A stretch of 64,000 bases of DNA, taken from assembly GCA_049999765.1 (NCBI GenBank), contig JBNGIQ010007860.1, forward strand, positions 24,915-88,914, read 5' to 3'. Below are positions 33,001 to 44,634 of this stretch, piece by piece. Made by a program: the position numbers and the translations under genes. Every line of letters starts with the position of its first letter. The first letter of the stretch is position 1. A model generated the notes under the pieces. The model worked only from the letters and a program-made list of their open reading frames with translations. It made no database searches and was not told where the DNA came from. Origin of the DNA: Phaeoceros laevis. Its lineage: Eukaryota > Anthocerotophyta > Anthocerotopsida > Notothyladales.

Positions 33001-34073
33001 ACTACCTACCGGTACTGTCACGCCCTAATATTGCCCTATATGTCATATAATGTCATGCCAGCCATGGCACACAAATCAGTTATTAGTAGTTGTAGCAGTT
33101 GGCCACTGTTCCGGACTAGTGTTGTCTCTCTACACGAGACATGAACTCAGCGCCTGCCTGCCCTGACACGCGCCTGCCAAAGCAAACAGTTGTTAGCGAC
33201 TTGAGATGACTGCTCGCTCATCTGGGCCGACTCGGCTCCTGACTCGTGCCGAACGAGCGGCAGGGGCATAGGAATCTTCAGACCACGTGGCCACTCAAAG
33301 CCGGCGTGCCACCTCCTCCATCACTCACACCACCTGTCAGCCATGGCAGTTTTTACCATGACACTGACTTATCCTCCGAATCTGCTCATTCATTCATTGC
33401 CGATTCCTTGCCACCGCCATTGTCGCTGTATCATCGAGGAGCCGTTTGACTGCCGATGCACGCAACACGCAACTTGAAGTGAATGGCCGGCCGCCTCCTG
33501 ATGAGCCTGCTCCTGCCCTCCCTCGAAATTTCTCATCAGCCCTAGACTCCTAGAGGATTGTGGGTAATAATAAGTAGCAGTCACCAACCCTACCTAAACC
33601 CATAAACCCTAGTAGAGAGGTTATGGGGGTCACCCCAATCCATGCATCCTGTGACGGACAGGCAGTCCTTCAATGGCCCAAGTACACAGACACAGCTGCT
33701 GCCCTGGCCTTGCTTACCAGCAGCAAGCGGGTAGCTCCGTCCCTCCTCAACGTGATCTTCTCGTACCTTTCAAAAGACCTTGCCTACTCTCACTCACGGA
33801 GCACACAAAGACGTCCTAGTCCAGGGTGGGTGTACTACTATTTACCGCAGGCAGCGGGATGTAACAGAATTTGGGTTTTTTCGCCAGTTTATGCTGACAA
33901 GGTGTCATGGACGGAGGTTTTTGTGACATGGTGCTTTAGTAGGCATGTCCTTTAGTGGAGGTTGGAGGAGGAGCATGTTTCGCTAGTGGTTGATGAACTC
34001 GCTTGCCCGACCTAGTTTACTCATCCTTTCATACAAGTGCGACCAAGAAGACGAGTTCACGCCCTTTTCCAAG
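30060..34073. other. 4-kb stretch without a recognised gene
   Basis: Several ORFs of 60-160 codons occur on both strands, but none has recognisable domains or supporting splice structure. There is an 11-bp inverted repeat GCATTGGGTCA at 30511-30521 with its complement at 30549-30559, plus an extra direct copy inside. GGAGGGGAGGG-type runs lie near 31310-31330. A G-quadruplex-prone tract is listed separately. The right end contains the upstream region of the DHHC gene. Confidence 0.45.
32652..32695 (-). repeat. (CCCG)n tract, G-quadruplex-prone on minus strand
   Basis: The plus strand shows repeated GCCC blocks; the minus strand has at least seven G-triplets separated by one or two bases. It is a local GC extreme in otherwise mid-GC sequence. 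Confidence 0.85.
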
Positions 34074-35643
34074 ATGGAACTTAGGGATGATGAACCTAAC
34101 TCTGTCTTCACTAAAGACAATGAACTTGTAAACAAGAAGGGAGCCACTACTTGTCCCAAGGTCTAGTTTCATTGTGCAATGTAACCTTGGACTGCCTTCT
34201 TTGCCTTTGAGCTAGATGGCATAGAAAGCAACCTGGATTTTATCTTTCCATCTTGCTTCTGTTTTTCTAGCTAGGAGTATGATCAATGACCATGTGCTGT
34301 GTTTAGAACTAGGAACCCTCTAAGGCTGAAACTGTTTTTGTGGTTTAGGGTGCAGTAAAAGATGATTCACAACCATATGAAACAATATGTTGGGGTTGTG
34401 GCCAGCACTTGTATCTAGCATCTATTGCACCTCTTTTCAAGTGTGCTTGGTGCGGAGCAATCACAAGTCATAAAGAAAAAGCCAAAAAGCAAAGTGTTTG
34501 GAGTACATGGAACAAAGTTAGAGATTGCCTTTTTATCACCATTGTGCTTGTCTTCGTTGCCTCCATTGTTTGTAATGCTCACCTGCACCCACTTTCTTGA
34601 ATTTTAAACTATCATCTTACAAAAAAGTGATATGTACTTGTGTTCTAGAAAAAGTACTTTGAACAACAACTAGATGCAAAAGAAAGCATTTAACAAGTAC
34701 TTATGTGATGTGTGCAGACGGAGGAGTTTGGGCAATCTTTCCTTCTATTTTCAAGAACTCGTCATTGAGCTTGTATGTTCACTCCATAATCACAATTATA
34801 TTGGCATCTAATGTGCTTCTCAACTACGTTTTGGCAATATGGGTATCGCCTGGACCTCCTCGTCCCGTTGCTTGGGGGAGTACGGATGTTGTGAGCAAAG
34901 GTATGCTTGAGGGCCATCGATTTTGCAATTTGTGCAAGGTTCCAAAGGCTCCAAGAGTGCACCATTGCACCACTTGCAAGCAGTGTGTCCTTGACTTGGA
35001 CCATCATTGCCCATTTGTAAGTTGATACTACCTGGATGTGAACAACATCAGTCAATTAACTTTTGTCTATTTGCCTCTAATTTTAGCCATGTGTGGCTTG
35101 ATACTCATTTGTTAGATTGGGAATTGCGTCGGAGCAAATACTATAAGGCACTTTTTGTCCTTCTTAATATCTGCATTGGTGGGTTCCTTATATGCATTCT
35201 GTCTGTCTCTATATGCCGGAGTGTATGTTTGGCCCACTGTGATTGGCCTTAAAAAGGGAGTCAGTATTAAGCCTATTGGATCGTCGACATCGATGGAGGG
35301 TATATTAGCTATAAACGCTTTGAGTGCTCTATTATCAGCTAATTTAGAGCTATCAATCCAAGCATTAGTCCTTCTTTATGTTGCAGTTTCCACGTTGTCT
35401 ACCTTAGTTGGCCTCTCAATTCTGTTGTATCACCAACTCTACTACCTATACAATGGTCACACATTCTTGGAGTCTATTCAAAGTGGAGCCAGTGCAACAA
35501 TCAAAATTGTGTCTACTAAGTCGGGATGGTCTAACATAGCAAACATTTTTGAAGGGCAACCTCCCTTGTTTTGGATTTTGCCCACCTTCTTTCTTCCTTG
35601 TGCTGCTGGATCACACAAGAAGAAGATATGTAAGACAACATAA
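34074..35643 (+). CDS. Protein S-acyltransferase (DHHC type, PAT11/12-like)
   Basis: It attaches palmitate to cysteines of membrane proteins through an acyl-enzyme on the DHHC Cys. Exons 34074-34160, 34349-34571, 34718-35016 and 35116-35643 join in phase to 378 aa. The N-terminal Cys-rich patch YETICWGCGQHLYLASIAP with FKCAWCGAIT is typical of the plant PAT11/PAT12 branch. The cysteine-rich domain FCNLCKVPKAPRVHHC, CTTCKQCVLDLDHHCPF, IGNCVGAN holds the catalytic DHHC at residues 198-201. Membrane helices flank it on both sides (LFITIVLVFVASIV, HSIITIILASNVLL, then two more after the DHHC). The C-terminal TTxE-like motif is not obvious. The start is chosen because exon 1 ends in phase at a usable donor. 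Confidence 0.9.
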
Positions 35644-36102
35644 GTACCAGAGTAAAACCTTGTGAAACCGTCCAATAAGTTTTTATCTGATCTGATCAAA
35701 GGTAAGGTCTGCCCGCCCGGAATGCGGAATTTCGCCGTTGGACCGCAGTTGCCATATTTGTTAACCTCAGGTCAGGCGGAGCGTAATGGCCGGGTCTGTC
35801 CTCCTTGCCTGCCTCTTTGTTCTTGGCTGGCTCCCGCGCGTGGTTGAGACGAAGAAGAGGCGCCATGTGCCTGCTGGCTGGCCTGTCTTGCAGCCGCTAC
35901 CTGCTTGTCTTGCGAAATCCGGTGCGCTCGGGCCTCAGCGCGGGCTGTCTCGGCGCTGATGAGCTCGCTGCGGAGAGGAAATTGTCTGTGAGAGCTTCCA
36001 GCTCTCCCTGATGCGCCTGCTCGCAGCTACCGTGCCCGGCAGTTCAATCCAGCGGAAGCTCTGAGCTTGCTGCGCCCGGGGCGCCCTTTTTAGTCTCCAA
36101 CC
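35644..36102. other. Intergenic; partial copy of HLS1-like exon 1
   Basis: 35955-35999 (GATGAGCTCGCTG, GAGAGCTTCCAG) resembles 36119-36170 inside exon 1 of the next gene; the translations are ADELAAERKLSVRA and VDELAVAKKLVVRA. It is a short local duplication or remnant of an older first exon. Confidence 0.5.
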
Positions 36103-38071
36103 ATGGCCTCTCTCCTCGTTGACGAGCTCGCTGTGGCGAAAAAGCTAGTCGTGAGAGCTTACAAGGCCTCCGACCTTGGACAAGTCTTGGAGCTGGAACG
36201 GAGATGCGAGACGGGGACTGGGAGTGCTGTGTCCTTACATGCGGACCCCCTGGGAGATCCTCTCTGCCGAGTTCGAAATTTCCCTGTCTTCGCCATGCTG
36301 GTAACTGCTCCTTGTCCCATTGAGCTCATTTCCGAGTTCAGTCAGGCCTCCAGGACTTTGTCCGGGACGGAATCGGTCACACAAGTTGCGAGATGTGGAA
36401 TCTGCTCGTTGCATCCTTTTTTTTGTCCCTGAAGTTGCTGCATCAACAGCGCTGTCTTGCCGCAGTAAGTATTGTTCTGTGGTGTAAATCCTTTGCGTGC
36501 GCCCCCGTTTGTAGGTGGCTGAGATGGAGGGAGAGATCCTTGGAGTCATCAGAGCTGGCGTGAAGGAGATTGTGTGTGGCAAAGAGACTGTGGAGCGGAA
36601 TCAGAAAATTGGCCTCTCGCTGGAAATGCCCTTGTATGCTAAAATTGGATATCTTCTTGGTCTCCGGGTTTCGCCCACTCACAGGTAAAGCTTCTTTCTC
36701 TGTCTTGGATCATGTACCATGTGGTGGCTGTGTCGGTGCCTTGTCAGTGGGCCAGACAACACTCACTGTGGATTCAGGATTATGTGCGCTACCTTTCAGA
36801 TTTTTCTCAGCCATACATGTGCCATAAACTGTTGAAGCAGCCTTTTGCGTCTTTTCAATGCATTGCTACTGTACAAAGTTGTTGAAATTTCGTGTCAGGC
36901 AGAAACTTTAACTCTCGATGGTGGAGCTCGGAACAGAACGCATTTGGTTGTGTAGCATGATGTTGTCGTCTGTTGGATAATATCGCAATGTAGCTAACCT
37001 GCTGGCAATTTGCGGTTGTGTAGGAGAATGCGGATTGGAATGAAACTGGTTATGGAGATGGAAGATTGGTGCATAGAGCACGGAGCCCAGTACGTGTATG
37101 CAGCAACAGTGAAAGACAACGAAGCTTCCGTGAAGCTCTTCAATGAAAAGCTTCGATACACTCCTCTTCGGACTCCTGTCATCCTAGTCCAGCCTGTGTC
37201 TGTTCACCCTCGTCCCCTCCCTGCAGATATCAAGCTGTCCAAATTGAGTCTCAACAGCGCTACCCTGCTCTACAGTTCCGTTCTTAGTACTCAGGAATTC
37301 TTTCCGAAAGATATTGATGCGGTCCTGAGATCAAAGCTGTGTGCAGGAACCTGGGTTGCCAGGTTCAGAGAGGATGAGCCATTGGGGTTGGGAAGCATTT
37401 GCCAAGAGGAGACCTGGAGAAGTACTGGGGACGATGAGTGCTGGCTACTCGGCCCAGGCATGGAAAAAGCTGTCAAGCCTAGGTCATGGGCGATGCTCAG
37501 TGTCTGGAAGTGCAATGAAATTTTCAGCCTTGAACTGAAAGGAGTGTCTCTGGGCCTGAGGGTCCTCGCTGCCGCTTCCAGGCTAGCAGATTGGGTCCTT
37601 CCAGGATTCGGTGTCCCATCCATCCCCAACTTGTTTGCTCCCTTTGGCATGCAGTTCATGTTTGGGCTCCACTCAGAGGGTCCTAGGGGTGCAGAGTTGC
37701 TGTCTACTCTCTGTTGGCATGCCCACAACGTTGCTCTCCGAAATGGCTGCAGTGTGGTGATGTCGGAGGTGGGGGCACAGGATCCTCTGCGGAGTGTGAT
37801 ACCGCACTGGAAAGCACTTTCTTCTAATGATGATCTATGGAGTGTGAAAAGGTTGCCGAAGAGCACAGGGAAGAAGATGGTGGAATCGGTTTCCATCCAC
37901 AATGGGGAGAACTGGATGGACAAATCCATGATCTGTGATGTTAAGGCATGTGATTTGGACGCACTCACTGATCCGAAGCTAGCTCCTGGGGCACAGTCTG
38001 ACGAAGAGCTTTTTGACTGGTGCAACTCGCCTGCGTCCTGTAGCCTCTTTGTTGACCCCAGGGACGTCTAA
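36103..38071 (+). CDS. HOOKLESS1-like GNAT N-acetyltransferase
   Basis: HLS1-type acetyltransferases act in apical hook growth, auxin and light responses in seed plants; the role in a seed-free plant is unknown. Exons 36103-36300, 36515-36684 and 37024-38071 join in phase to 471 aa. The GNAT domain covers residues 1-165: VRAYKASDLGQVLELERRCE, GDPLCRVRNFPVFAMLV, GEILGVIRAGVKEIV, YLLGLRVSPTHRRMRIGMKL (acetyl-CoA loop at 123-129) and YAATVKDNEASVKLFNEKL. The plant-specific C-terminal half has STQEFFPKDIDAVL, SWAMLSVWK, PSIPNLFAPFGMQFMFGL, EVGAQDPLRSVIPHWK and the ending SLFVDPRDV, matching the family's end, so it is full length. Confidence 0.93.
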
Positions 38072-38943
38072 AGGGTCATCCGTCGTGGCGAACGCGGGTT
38101 GGTCCGTCTCCTGATGACACAAGTTCCGCACACGGCACTGACTTGTCGTCTGCAAAAATAGAGGTATGTATGTAACATCACTCGGCACGCCAACTTTTGA
38201 TCACACCACGGACAAGTTTTTGTTTTCAGCATTTTCAAGGACATGCAAGGACCACGCAGTTGAGCCAGTACCTGCAGACCAAGTGTCTGCTGCTTGTACC
38301 TGTATCTCACACTTCTAGTCCATTTGTACAGATTCAACTCATGTACAACACGCCTGGATCATCTTTTTCAAAGCTGAAAGCTATGTGTGTGACGGGCGGC
38401 CATGGATATAATGACTAGGTTGAGAGTTGAGAATTAGCGTTCACGCTCTGAAAATTGCCTTCCACTATAGACGGCCATTGTAGACCAGAAAAAGGGATGT
38501 AAGCATATCCATATTTCTGTCCTCAGAAGTATGAAATTTGTAATAGTAAATCTAAACCGGCATTTGTTTGGAACTGACAACCCCCTTCTAAACTCCTTGC
38601 AAATTCATGAGGGAAAATAAAACCGACACTCTGGATACCACCAACACTTGAATTAAAAGGTTGACAACAATATGTGATTGATTCCAACTACCTAGCATAC
38701 AAAGCTGTGCAAACCTCCCGAGAAGGGAGGAAAGTATTATTGCACCCCAGCATCGAGCCGAAACACCTCACCACTTGAGCTGGTTCCTGAGCTGCAACAG
38801 TAGCATGTGCTTCAATTCAGAAAAAAATCAGATCAACCGAAGATACCTATGTCACCTCAAACAGCAACAAGTTGTTAGTGAGAGTTTACCAAAGAATGAA
38901 GCAACCAGATGGTGCCCTCTAAGAACAAAATGTTTCCTCGAAT
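38072..38943. other. Intergenic between convergent genes, no gene seen
   Basis: This holds the 3' flanks of the HLS1-like gene and VHA-e. No coding or repeat signal is supported. Confidence 0.5.
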
Positions 38944-39406
38944 CTATTCACCCTCCCCCTTCAGTTGGGGCTCAATGAGGGGATTCATTTGTGCCACATA
39001 CACGATAGCCCACCTGCATGCAGTAAGCTCATCAAACGCGATCAGTGTCCTCATCTATCAGGTCTCAAAGGCCTGAGGAGCCACCATTCCTTGTTTTATA
39101 GTTTCAGACAGCTTCCAATGCAGCTCAAATCGGAACCCTAGAATTCACTACCACGGTTATCGTGGGAGCAATTCACACGCGGAATTCCAAGTTAGCTGCG
39201 ATATCACAAGACACTACAACTTGTAATGCAAGACCGGCAAAATGGGGGCCCTGAGCTTACAGCATCCAGCAAGAAATCACTGCGAGATCCACTAGCGTTA
39301 TGTGCAGCAGCACTGTGGAGGCCTTGCCGCCTCCAGTAAACTTGGCCGCCAGCGAGCCGAGCAGCCCCACAATCAGGAACGCCACGGACGTGAGCCAGAA
39401 CGCCAT
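38944..39406 (-). CDS. VHA-e: V-type H+-ATPase subunit e (VHA-e)
   Basis: This is a small membrane subunit of the Vo sector of the vacuolar proton pump, needed for assembly. Two exons, 39406-39261 and 39013-38944, join in phase to 71 aa, the usual size. Helix 1 is WLTSVAFLIVGLLGSLAAKF. Helix 2 is LLHITLVDLAVISCWMLW, followed by AIVYVAQMNPLIEP, the family signature. The ending is LKGEGE. The intron (39260-39014) has GTAAGC and TGCATGCAG ends. An in-frame Met 14 codons upstream (39448) would add a basic N-terminus; the internal Met fits known proteins better. It is easily missed because it is short and split. Confidence 0.9.
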
Positions 39407-41101
39407 CGCGAAGCGGGATCTCGCAGATCTGATGAGAGCTTTGTCCACACTCGAAACGACCTAGGGAGCCACGAAGGGTTCAGCTGAAGGGGTCTTCGCA
39501 TGAGGTCTTTCATGGTCGCGTATTACTCGCCAGGTTTCGCGTGACCCTTTATTTAGTGTATTTCGCGGGATGTTTTTTTTTGCCGAATAGGCACTGCTTG
39601 TAATTTCGGAGCGCTTACATTGTGATGAAGCATTGCTTCAAGCACCCAGCTCCGAACAACGCTCTCCAACTAGGCTCCCTAATGCGGACACATCCCTAAA
39701 CGGCGCAGCTATCAAGTGTGAGCTTGGGTGTCTAGAGCGTTGAGCCTAAGGGGGGCACTACAAGGAAAGTGTCACTTTTACAATCCCGCTTAACTATGAA
39801 AACCATGGCATAACAACATGCCAGCCAACTATTTACTACGAATGTTGTTTCTCATAGTAATTGTTTTATAATTCGTAGTAAATTAATTATATTATAATAA
39901 AGAACAACGTTAGCAACCGTCCTTGTAAACATTTTCACTGTGTAAGAATAGTTAACTACGCCACCTAGACCTTAAACCCCACCGGGATAAAACCCCGGCA
40001 TAAAACTATACCAGGGTTTCACCCCGTGCCTGCTCAAAAAACCCTACCAGGGGGAAGGCCCTTCAAAACCCGTTGGTTTCAAGGACCCGCTAGGTTGCGG
40101 CTTGACATCTTGCTTATGGCTTGCGGTGCATGGTGATACTTCACAGCCATGGCAAATTCCACCCAAGGAATTTCCGGCTCTCTTCCTCCGAGTGCTCGAG
40201 CATGGTCGCGTGCAGGGTAGGGGCTGAGCCTAGCGAATCATCAGCAAAACCCAGCTCATGAGTCATACCAACTCTTGGGTCTCCAAACTTGAACGCAATT
40301 GTGCTCACACCCTATTGTCCCACAGCCTAAGCTTCGCTAGTTGCTAGCCTAAGAGGGGAATCCTGGAAAGCCTGCTTGGGTGCCTACATCATTTGGTGCA
40401 GGCTCCCCTCCTCAGGGGTCACAAAAAACCCCTCCTCCTCCTTGTTAGACACCCCGATGTGGGAGGTGCGCTCAATCCCCTCCTCTGCCTCCTCCTCAGG
40501 GAAATTGACTTTGTGAAACCGTAGGTCAAACTTGGCACCACTGGTCTGGTCGAAGTTGAGCTGCCAGTGCGGGATGTTCATCGTCAATCCCAACCACGCT
40601 AAAAATTATGGTTCGCGTTCACGATGAACATCCAAGCGCGACAAAAACGATGCCTACAATTGCGTAATGGTGCCAAACATAGCGCCTGGGACTAATCGAG
40701 CTTTGCAAGAAAGGTACTCCTGGTATGATCGCAGAAAAAGCCAACAAGTTTTTGTTCTTTAGAATATTGCCTTCATCTTCATCGGAACGCTATGTGTTGT
40801 TTTTGGCATTCAGTGTTCAATTTTGCATTTTGTAGTAGTCACAATTTTCCATTTCAGATGATGCTGCAGAGTGATGCACACCTTTGGCCGCAGCTTTGGC
40901 TGAGTCTGCAGCGGAGCTATATGGCAAAGCGAATCGCTCAGCTTTAGCTGAGGTAGTTGGCCGAGCTCCGCCGCTAACGTTGAGCGAGGCAGCAAGTAAT
41001 CTCGAAGTCCGGGTCCTAGGACTTTTAGCAATTGAACTCACTACCTAACCGCGCGGTAGCTCCTGCACCGCCAGACTTCTAACATTACTTTCCATGCCAC
41101 C
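39407..41101. other. Gene-poor stretch, nothing recognised
   Basis: This includes the VHA-e promoter, AT-rich text near 39830-39910, and a duplicated CTTTGTGAAACC/CCCCTCCTC area near 40400-40520. A 69-codon minus ORF at 40593-40384 has acidic composition and no match I know. Confidence 0.45.
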
Positions 41102-42063
41102 ATGTCTTCCATGTTGGCTAGCTCTACTTCTTGCTCGGATAGTCAAGGAGGAAAGAACGCTCCCATGGTGCATGCACAGTGGATTAAACAGGTAGCGGAG
41201 AGTTTGATCTCTAACTTTGAGGAGATGTGCGTCAACCTAAAGGGTAGGAATTTGAAGGGGTGCCATTGGGCAGAGCTGGCCAAAGCAATCTCGCTTTCAT
41301 GTCTTGCACCAATTGATTGGAATCCAATGTAAGACCAAAATGGACAATCTAAAGAAGAAGTTGAAGTTGGAGGTGAAGGCCTATGGCCAGAAGCACACGG
41401 GTTCTCAGCCAAGCAGTTGACCTTATTTTGACATAATGTTTGGTTTCATGCATGAAAATCCCAAGGTGTTTGGATGTCTTGGTGGTCTGGATCCTGGATA
41501 TGGTCATGAATCTACTGTTGTGAACATAGACAGCCCTCATAATGATGACCCAAGTGATGGGGAAGCTCCGGAGGAGGCTCAAAATATTGCACTGGAGCGA
41601 ATGGTTTCGACTACTCCAAAGCCTATTAATGTTGATGCCTAGATTGAAGACACAGCGGAGTCTCCTACGTTTAAGAAGGTCAAATTGGTGAACCTTCTAG
41701 GAGTGTTTTCAAAAAAGGCTCAAAAGAGAAGAAAATCGGTTAAGGAGAAAGCAAAAGAGATTGCTAACAGCATCTCTGCAATTGCTGAAGCATGTGCCCG
41801 CATCGAAGTTTGAAATCAAAGAGAATAGCGACAGATGGAGAAGCATCGCCAAGATTCATCATAGCAGCTTGCTATGTTCAAATTGGAACAAGATAAGGAG
41901 CAGTTTAAGCTGCGGCAGTACACCGATATAGATGCTAAATTGTTGTTTGGCATGGTGCAAGGCAGTAAGGGCCAAAGTTCAGGCACTAAGGGCCAGAGTT
42001 CATGCAGTAAGGGCCAGAGTTCAAGCAGTAAGGGCCAGAGTTCAGGCATGGCCTTGGCTTAAA
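41102..42063 (+). pseudogene. Myb/SANT-like (PIF/Harbinger-associated type) gene, dead
   Basis: The pieces resemble plant Myb/SANT-like proteins that accompany PIF/Harbinger transposons or derive from them: WIKQVAESLISNFEEM, LKGCHWAELAKAISLSC, MDNLKKKLKLEVKAYGQK, PYFDIMFGFMHENPKVFG, then an acidic linker (DSPHNDDPSDGEAPEEAQN) and a basic/coiled C-terminus (KKAQKRRKSVKEKAKEIAN, MFKLEQDKEQFKLRQ). An in-frame TGA at 41418-41420 stands just before PYFD, where family members usually have Trp; a frame change precedes it, and further stops occur at 41641 and after 41810. The tail is a tandem repeat. No transposase partner or terminal repeats were found nearby. Confidence 0.62.
41962..42045 (+). repeat. 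Four 21-bp tandem repeats coding (x)SKGQSS
   Basis: Units GGCAGTAAGGGCCAGAGTTCA start at 41962, 41983, 42004 and 42025 with a few substitutions. The period is a multiple of three and keeps the frame of the gene remnant it ends. Confidence 0.92.
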
Positions 42064-42334
42064 GCGGTAACTGTATGTTGCTAGACTTATGCTTGATTCT
42101 GGTGCAAGCTTAGCAATAAGCTTGGAATACTTGTTGTTATTGATAGATCTAGGGCTTCTACTATATAGTTCACAGAACTTGCACAGAACTGTAATTGTAT
42201 ACTGCTAAATTGTTGTTGATCCAGAATTGTTATTGACAGTTTTTGTGCATGCAGTTAATGCTGTAGACACTAGGCAATTGCTGGCCAACGCCCTATTTTT
42301 TGAAGCAACGCCATTTGTAACTTAAAACCATTTA
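42064..42334. other. Intergenic, no gene seen
   Basis: This is AT-rich 3' flank of the Myb/SANT-like remnant, up to the duplicated gap flank. Confidence 0.5.
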
Positions 42335-42528
42335 TCATTTAAATCTTAAAACATGGCACCTGCAACACATGCCAAAAATTGNNNNNNNNNNNNNNNNNNN
42401 NNNNNNNNNNNNNNNNNNNNNNNNNNNNNNNNNNNNNNNNNNNNNNNNNNNNNNNNNNNNNNNNNNNNNNNNNNNNNNNNNTCATTTAAATCTTAAAACA
42501 TGGCACCTGCAACACATGCCAAAAATTG
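42335..42528. other. 100-N gap between exact 47-bp duplicates
   Basis: 42335-42381 and 42482-42528 are identical 47-mers flanking 100 N, the same arrangement and length as at 24483-24586. Confidence 0.95.
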
Positions 42529-42569
42529 TGGCCATGCCTTACATAGGACAGACGTGTCTTGTTCGGCCT

Positions 42570-43010
42570 TTAACCCTTAAGAGCCCGGGGTTTCGAAACC
42601 TAAGAAGCTTCCATTAGGAGGGCGATTCTTTTTATGTTAAAAGCTGGTTCCATTGAGGGCAAGCCCGCTATCTCTGAGCATCCCGACGCACCACAATTCA
42701 CCACGTGGAAGAATCAGCCAAAAGGCAAAAAGTACTTGTTTCATGCTCGGCCTCAAAGGTGGGCCTGCAAACTCACTTTTCACGGAAAACGAGACTCATC
42801 AGCGCCCCGTTGGAAGAATCTAGCTTGCTGGCCGCTAGCCAAGGCCTCAAGTAATGAAGCTGATAGGTTGATCCGGCATCAGCACGATGTCACCTTTCTA
42901 ACAATGCCATATAAGGCAATAATATAATTTATTCCCATAGGAGATAGTAGAAATCATCATCTTGGGGGACCCAGCAGACATTTTTCTCCCGTGGGGCTCT
43001 TAAGGGTTAA
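42570..43010. mobile_element. Possible MITE-like inverted-repeat element
   Basis: TTAACCCTTAAGAGCCC (42570-42586) recurs as its exact reverse complement at 42994-43010, bounding 441 bp with no recognised protein. A third related motif, TTTAAGGGTTAAG, lies near 43360. No clear target-site duplication is seen outside the arms, so the assignment is tentative. Confidence 0.35.
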
Positions 43011-44634
43011 CCCCTAAAGGACCAACCAGCTCAAATGGTTTACTAGTCATCACTTGAGCTAGTCAGCCCCGCGTTTCATGCAGACTCATGGTGTTCCCCA
43101 ACTCCAAATACACTAAAAGTTGTACCAAAATGATCGCCTTCAAATTTCTTACTTGATGGTCTTTTAATTTTAATAATTAATTATACGTAATAAATGCTAA
43201 AAATTGAAACGTAATCACAACGGGGTCAACAAGCCCTCCGTTTAAAGTCTTTTCGAGTCGATGGCCACGGGTAGCGCAATCAGGCACGTCAAACGAGAAG
43301 CCATGTCGGGCACGTCAAAGAGAAGCCATGGTCGAAATAATGCTATGGTCCCTTAGGGGTTTAAGGGTTAAGTCCTCGGATGGGGACTCTCGGTTGACGA
43401 CCCATCGTCTCGGCGTGTTCCATTCCCACGTGGAGTTGAAATAATACATTAGTACTACAACCTGTGGGGCACCCCTCCCATTTAAGCTTATGTTACTAGC
43501 AAGTTTATCTGGGTACTCATCGTGACCTATACAGATAAAGACTCACTAGAGTTTTGTATGGAAACTAAGCATGACGGCCGACACCTCTTTGCAAAAAGCT
43601 GGTAGTTCCAAGCACTACATAGGAGGGAGTGTGAGCCAAGAGCCTTGGATGTTTCGTAGCATTAGGCCAAGGGCAGTTTTGTGCGCACTCATCTCGGTAA
43701 AAGGAGCTAGCTAGAAGTCATCGTGAAGTTTTAATTGTGGCTTTACTTGGAACTTGTTGTTGTCATTGCTGTTCTTTGTTCTTTTGAGTTAAAGGGAGAA
43801 TAATTGGGAGGTATATGTGTCCGAAGACCCTAGGCATGTTGAGCTGATTTCTGTGGTAGAGTGGTTAATTGAAAAATTGTGGCTTCAAGGCGAGAGAGTG
43901 TGGCACAAGTGGCAAAACAACGAAGCCTGAACAAGTGCATTGATCAGCAGGAGGGTGTGGGCTTTGTGCATTTGTGAGTAGACACAAGGGATGTAGAGGA
44001 CCCTCTCTTTGTGCACTTGGCTGGTTTAGGTGTTGTTATTGGGAGAGAGAGAAATCCATTGCCTGCATTATTCAGACCGGCTTGTTGGCACTGCCCAGCA
44101 TCGGAGGCCCGAGCAAGTGGAGGCCTCACAAACCCCTGGCCGAAACCCCCTCTTTCTTCACTTCCCATGTTCCCACTTACCAAGCCCATTCTTCACATTA
44201 CCAAGCCCATTCTTCACATTAGTCCAATTAGATGACTAGTTACGTAAAGCATAAGCCAGCATTGAGTACTGAAATAAATTATTTCGCACAAGCTGGGCTA
44301 CGACGCTACGTGGCCAGTGCCGACAGGTTTTGAAGCTAGAGTGTGGAAGAGTATACGAGTATACGATGCCACACATCCTGGCTCATACGCCCGGTCGTAA
44401 TATTGTATAGTAGTGCTGCTTCATGGAAGAAAGGTAATGGCTACTTGAGACTTGCCGTTCCTTGCCCCTGGTAGGCGCTTGCCTTCGGCCTCCCCTTCAG
44501 GCACAAAGAGTCCACTTGGGATCACGCCTCTGCGCCATGTCATCCCTTCTCTTGTCACACTCCACCTACTCCTGGGCTGCTACTTGCGCGTATCGTGGCC
44601 GGACGTTGAAGGAGCCCCAGTCCGAGCCAGAGCC
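43011..44634. other. Intergenic, no gene seen
   Basis: An exact 21-bp tandem duplication lies at 44177-44218 (TTACCAAGCCCATTCTTCACA twice), and a direct repeat GAGAAGCCATG.TCGGGCACG near 43290-43330. The stretch from about 44450 is open upstream of the TEX2-like start in the same frame and may be 5' UTR or a longer N-terminus. Confidence 0.5.

Noticed and set aside
37291-38025. 244-codon minus ORF over HLS1-like exon 3
   Set aside because: Antisense shadow of a well-conserved coding exon.
39302-39487. Plus-strand ORF over VHA-e
   Set aside because: Shadow; the minus strand splices into a complete VHA-e.
44452-44634. Longer N-terminus for the TEX2-like protein
   Set aside because: The frame is open, but the membrane anchor right after the Met at 44635 is how this family starts; kept as possible 5' UTR.
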